From NCBI GenBank assembly GCA_947058225.1, contig CAMSGF010000038.1, positions 1 to 6,772 of the forward strand: a stretch of DNA of 6,772 nt, read 5' to 3'. Positions 5,235 to 6,772 of the stretch are shown piece after piece. Within the stretch, counting starts at the first letter, position 1, and every line of letters begins with the position of its first letter. The notes beneath the pieces were generated by a model. That model was given only the letters and a program-made list of their open reading frames with translations, was not told where the DNA came from and did no database searches. The DNA is from an uncultured Eubacteriaceae bacterium. Its GTDB lineage: Bacteria > Bacillota > Clostridia > Eubacteriales > Anaerofustaceae. The translations under genes were made by a program, and so were the position numbers.

Positions 5235-6086
5235 TTATACAATCATAGTTCCTATACCATAATCGGTAAATGTTTCAAGGAGCAGACTGTGATTGACCCT
5301 TCCATCGATTATATGAACGGAGTTTACCCCGCTTAACACACTCTCCTTTGCCGCCTGTAACTTTGGTATCATACCGCCATCCACTGTCTTATCCTCAATC
5401 AAAGAATCTATCTCGTCCGTCCTTATCCTTTGAATTAACGTCTTTTTGTCCTTTTTTAGAACTCCCTTTATATCGGACATAAAAATAAGTTTTTCTGCCT
5501 TTAGTGCGTTTGCAATGGCACAGGAAGCCGTATCGGCATTTATATTATACGTCTTTCCGTTTTCATCGGCTCCTATCGGTGCAATGATTGGAATATATTT
5601 ATCCTCAACCATCTTTAAAATAAGTTCAACGTTGACATTTTCTATCTTTCCGACATAGCCTAAATCATCTCCGTGAGGCATATGCTTTGATGCAATAAGG
5701 GTATTACCATCCTGCCCTGTTATACCTATGGCTTTCATTCCCTCAAAAGAAAACATACCGACTAAATCTTTGTTTATTTTCCCTGCCAAAACCATTTGAA
5801 CTATCTCCATAGTTTCAAAATCGGTAAATCTAAGACCGTTTATAAATTTATGGTCTTTTCCAACCTTATCAAGCATATCGTTTATGTCCTTACCCCCACC
5901 ATGAACTATAACAGGGTTTATCCCGACAAGCCTCATAAGAGCGATATCCTTTATAACGCTTTTTTGTATTGCTTTATCGGTCATGGCAGAACCACCGTAT
6001 TTTACAACGACAATTTTATCATTAAACTTTTTTATATAAGGAAGTGCCTCAATAAGCACCTTTGCTTTATTTTGATAATCTTCCAT
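5235..6086 (-). CDS. argB: N-acetylglutamate kinase (likely arginine-sensitive)
   Basis: Amino-acid kinase family enzyme (283 aa) that phosphorylates N-acetyl-L-glutamate with ATP, the second step of arginine synthesis. Seen: VVKYGGSAM (27-35; Lys29 for catalysis, glycine loop), VIVHGGGKDIN (59-69), NGLRFTD (83-89; substrate Arg86), GITGQDGNTL (121-130), YNINADTASCAIANAL (180-195; Asn183 and Asp185), FMSDIKGVL (202-210), and GGMIPKLQAA (237-246; Lys242). The N-terminal helix before the kinase core (EALPYIKKF, 13-21) and the C-terminal YGIGTMIV end match the arginine-inhibited hexameric NAGKs known from Thermotoga and Pseudomonas; the short E. coli-type enzyme lacks this helix. Feedback inhibition by arginine is therefore inferred. 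The start overlaps the argJ stop by one base (TAATG at 6084-6088), suggesting coupled translation; GGGGAG (6098-6103) lies 11 bases upstream within argJ. Confidence 0.96.
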   Translation of the reverse strand: MEDYQNKAKVLIEALPYIKKFNDKIVVVKYGGSAMTDKAIQKSVIKDIALMRLVGINPVIVHGGGKDINDMLDKVGKDHKFINGLRFTDFETMEIVQMVLAGKINKDLVGMFSFEGMKAIGITGQDGNTLIASKHMPHGDDLGYVGKIENVNVELILKMVEDKYIPIIAPIGADENGKTYNINADTASCAIANALKAEKLIFMSDIKGVLKKDKKTLIQRIRTDEIDSLIEDKTVDGGMIPKLQAAKESVLSGVNSVHIIDGRVNHSLLLETFTDYGIGTMIV

Positions 6087-6772
6087 TAACTTCTGTACTC
6101 CCCATTTATCTTTACATATTCATAGCTTAAATCACAACCCCATGCAGTTGCTTCAAACTCACCCACGTTCATATCAAAAATAATATCTATCTCAACCTGT
6201 TGCAGTATCGTAAGGGCAATATCCTCATCAAAGTCCACCCCCATTCCATTATCGTATACCACAATACTGCCTCTTGCACTTGAAAAAGTCAATGTAACAT
6301 CCTTTGGGTCAAAATCGACACCACTGTACCCTGCGGCACAAAGCACCCTGCCCCAGTTTGCATCTTCACCAAAAAACGCTGCCTTTGTTAAACTTGAACT
6401 GACGATAGACTTTGCAACCTTTTTTGCATCTTCCTTGCTCTTTGCATTTTTAACGATAACCTGCAAAAACTTTGTCGCACCTTCCCCATCCTTTGCAATC
6501 TGCGTTGCAAGGTGTTTGCATACAAACATAAGTGCATCTTTAAAAACATTATAATCTTTGTGTTCTTTTGTTATGACTTCATTTCCTGCCATACCGTTTG
6601 CGAGGGCTGTTATCGTATCATTTGTCGAAGTATCTCCGTCAACAGAAAGCATATTAAACGTATCGTCCACAACTTCCTTTAAAACTTCCCTAAACGTATT
6701 TTCTTCTATATTCGCATCTGTCGTAACAAAGCAAAGCATTGTCGCCATATTCGGATGAATCATACCCGAACC
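6086..6772 (-). CDS. argJ: Glutamate N-acetyltransferase ArgJ, C-terminal part (5' end cut by window edge)
   Basis: ArgJ moves the acetyl group from N-acetylornithine to glutamate, recycling it (bifunctional versions also use acetyl-CoA). The 228 visible codons begin with GSGMIHPNMATML, the self-cleavage site of this Ntn-hydrolase-like family. Cleavage falls between Ala and Thr (Thr codon at 6740-6742), and that Thr becomes the N-terminal nucleophile of the beta chain. The visible part is therefore the last ten residues of the alpha chain and the whole 218-residue beta chain. Other family marks: LSVDGDTSTNDT, GEGATKF, FFGEDANWGRVLCAAGYSGVDFD, and the C-terminal WGCDLSYEYVKINGEYRS. The N-terminal ~180-190 residues, and probably argC, lie past the right edge. 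Whether it is mono- or bifunctional cannot be judged from this part. The stop overlaps the argB start by one base. Confidence 0.96.
   Translation of the reverse strand, partial: GSGMIHPNMATMLCFVTTDANIEENTFREVLKEVVDDTFNMLSVDGDTSTNDTITALANGMAGNEVITKEHKDYNVFKDALMFVCKHLATQIAKDGEGATKFLQVIVKNAKSKEDAKKVAKSIVSSSLTKAAFFGEDANWGRVLCAAGYSGVDFDPKDVTLTFSSARGSIVVYDNGMGVDFDEDIALTILQQVEIDIIFDMNVGEFEATAWGCDLSYEYVKINGEYRS

Noticed and set aside
5796..6089. Plus-strand open frame of 97 codons inside argB
   Set aside because: Antisense to conserved argB coding sequence, with no ribosome binding site or recognisable domain.

Overview
The window is AT-rich, with intergenic stretches that are almost pure A/T. Genes start behind strong GGAG-type ribosome binding sites, and several carry sigma-A-like promoters. 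This codon and signal style, a Gram-positive-type ZapA with a long coiled-coil tail, and the argJ-argB-argD order suggest a low-GC Firmicute, probably an anaerobic member of the Clostridia or Tissierellia. Genus cannot be told from the sequence. No mobile element, CRISPR array, rRNA or tRNA is visible.

Layout from left to right. The 5' part of pheS (phenylalanyl-tRNA synthetase alpha chain, minus strand) enters from the left edge; its last ~15 visible codons do not look like PheS. Next is a small malic enzyme gene (713-1888, minus) with a near-ideal promoter. Diverging from it is a plus-strand gene for a small membrane-anchored protein of unknown function (2072-2488), closed by a clear terminator. 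Convergent with that gene is zapA (2706-3248, minus; cell-division FtsZ-ring factor), with its own promoter and terminator. A solitary 89-residue gene with a possible helix-turn-helix N-terminus follows (3501-3770, minus) and has a good promoter. The right 40% is an arginine-biosynthesis operon read leftwards: argJ (5' end cut by the window edge), argB and argD, ended by a hairpin terminator at 3941-3973.

The three arg genes are tightly packed (argJ/argB overlap by one base, argB/argD are 29 bp apart). They encode consecutive steps of the acetylated ornithine pathway: acetyl-group recycling (ArgJ), N-acetylglutamate phosphorylation (ArgB) and transamination to N-acetylornithine (ArgD). argC probably lies just upstream, outside the window. 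The other genes look like single transcription units, each with its own signals. Most of the window is ordinary core metabolism and housekeeping. The points worth a second look are the pheS break near position 46, the two uncharacterised small genes, and a short repeat cluster upstream of the 89-residue gene.
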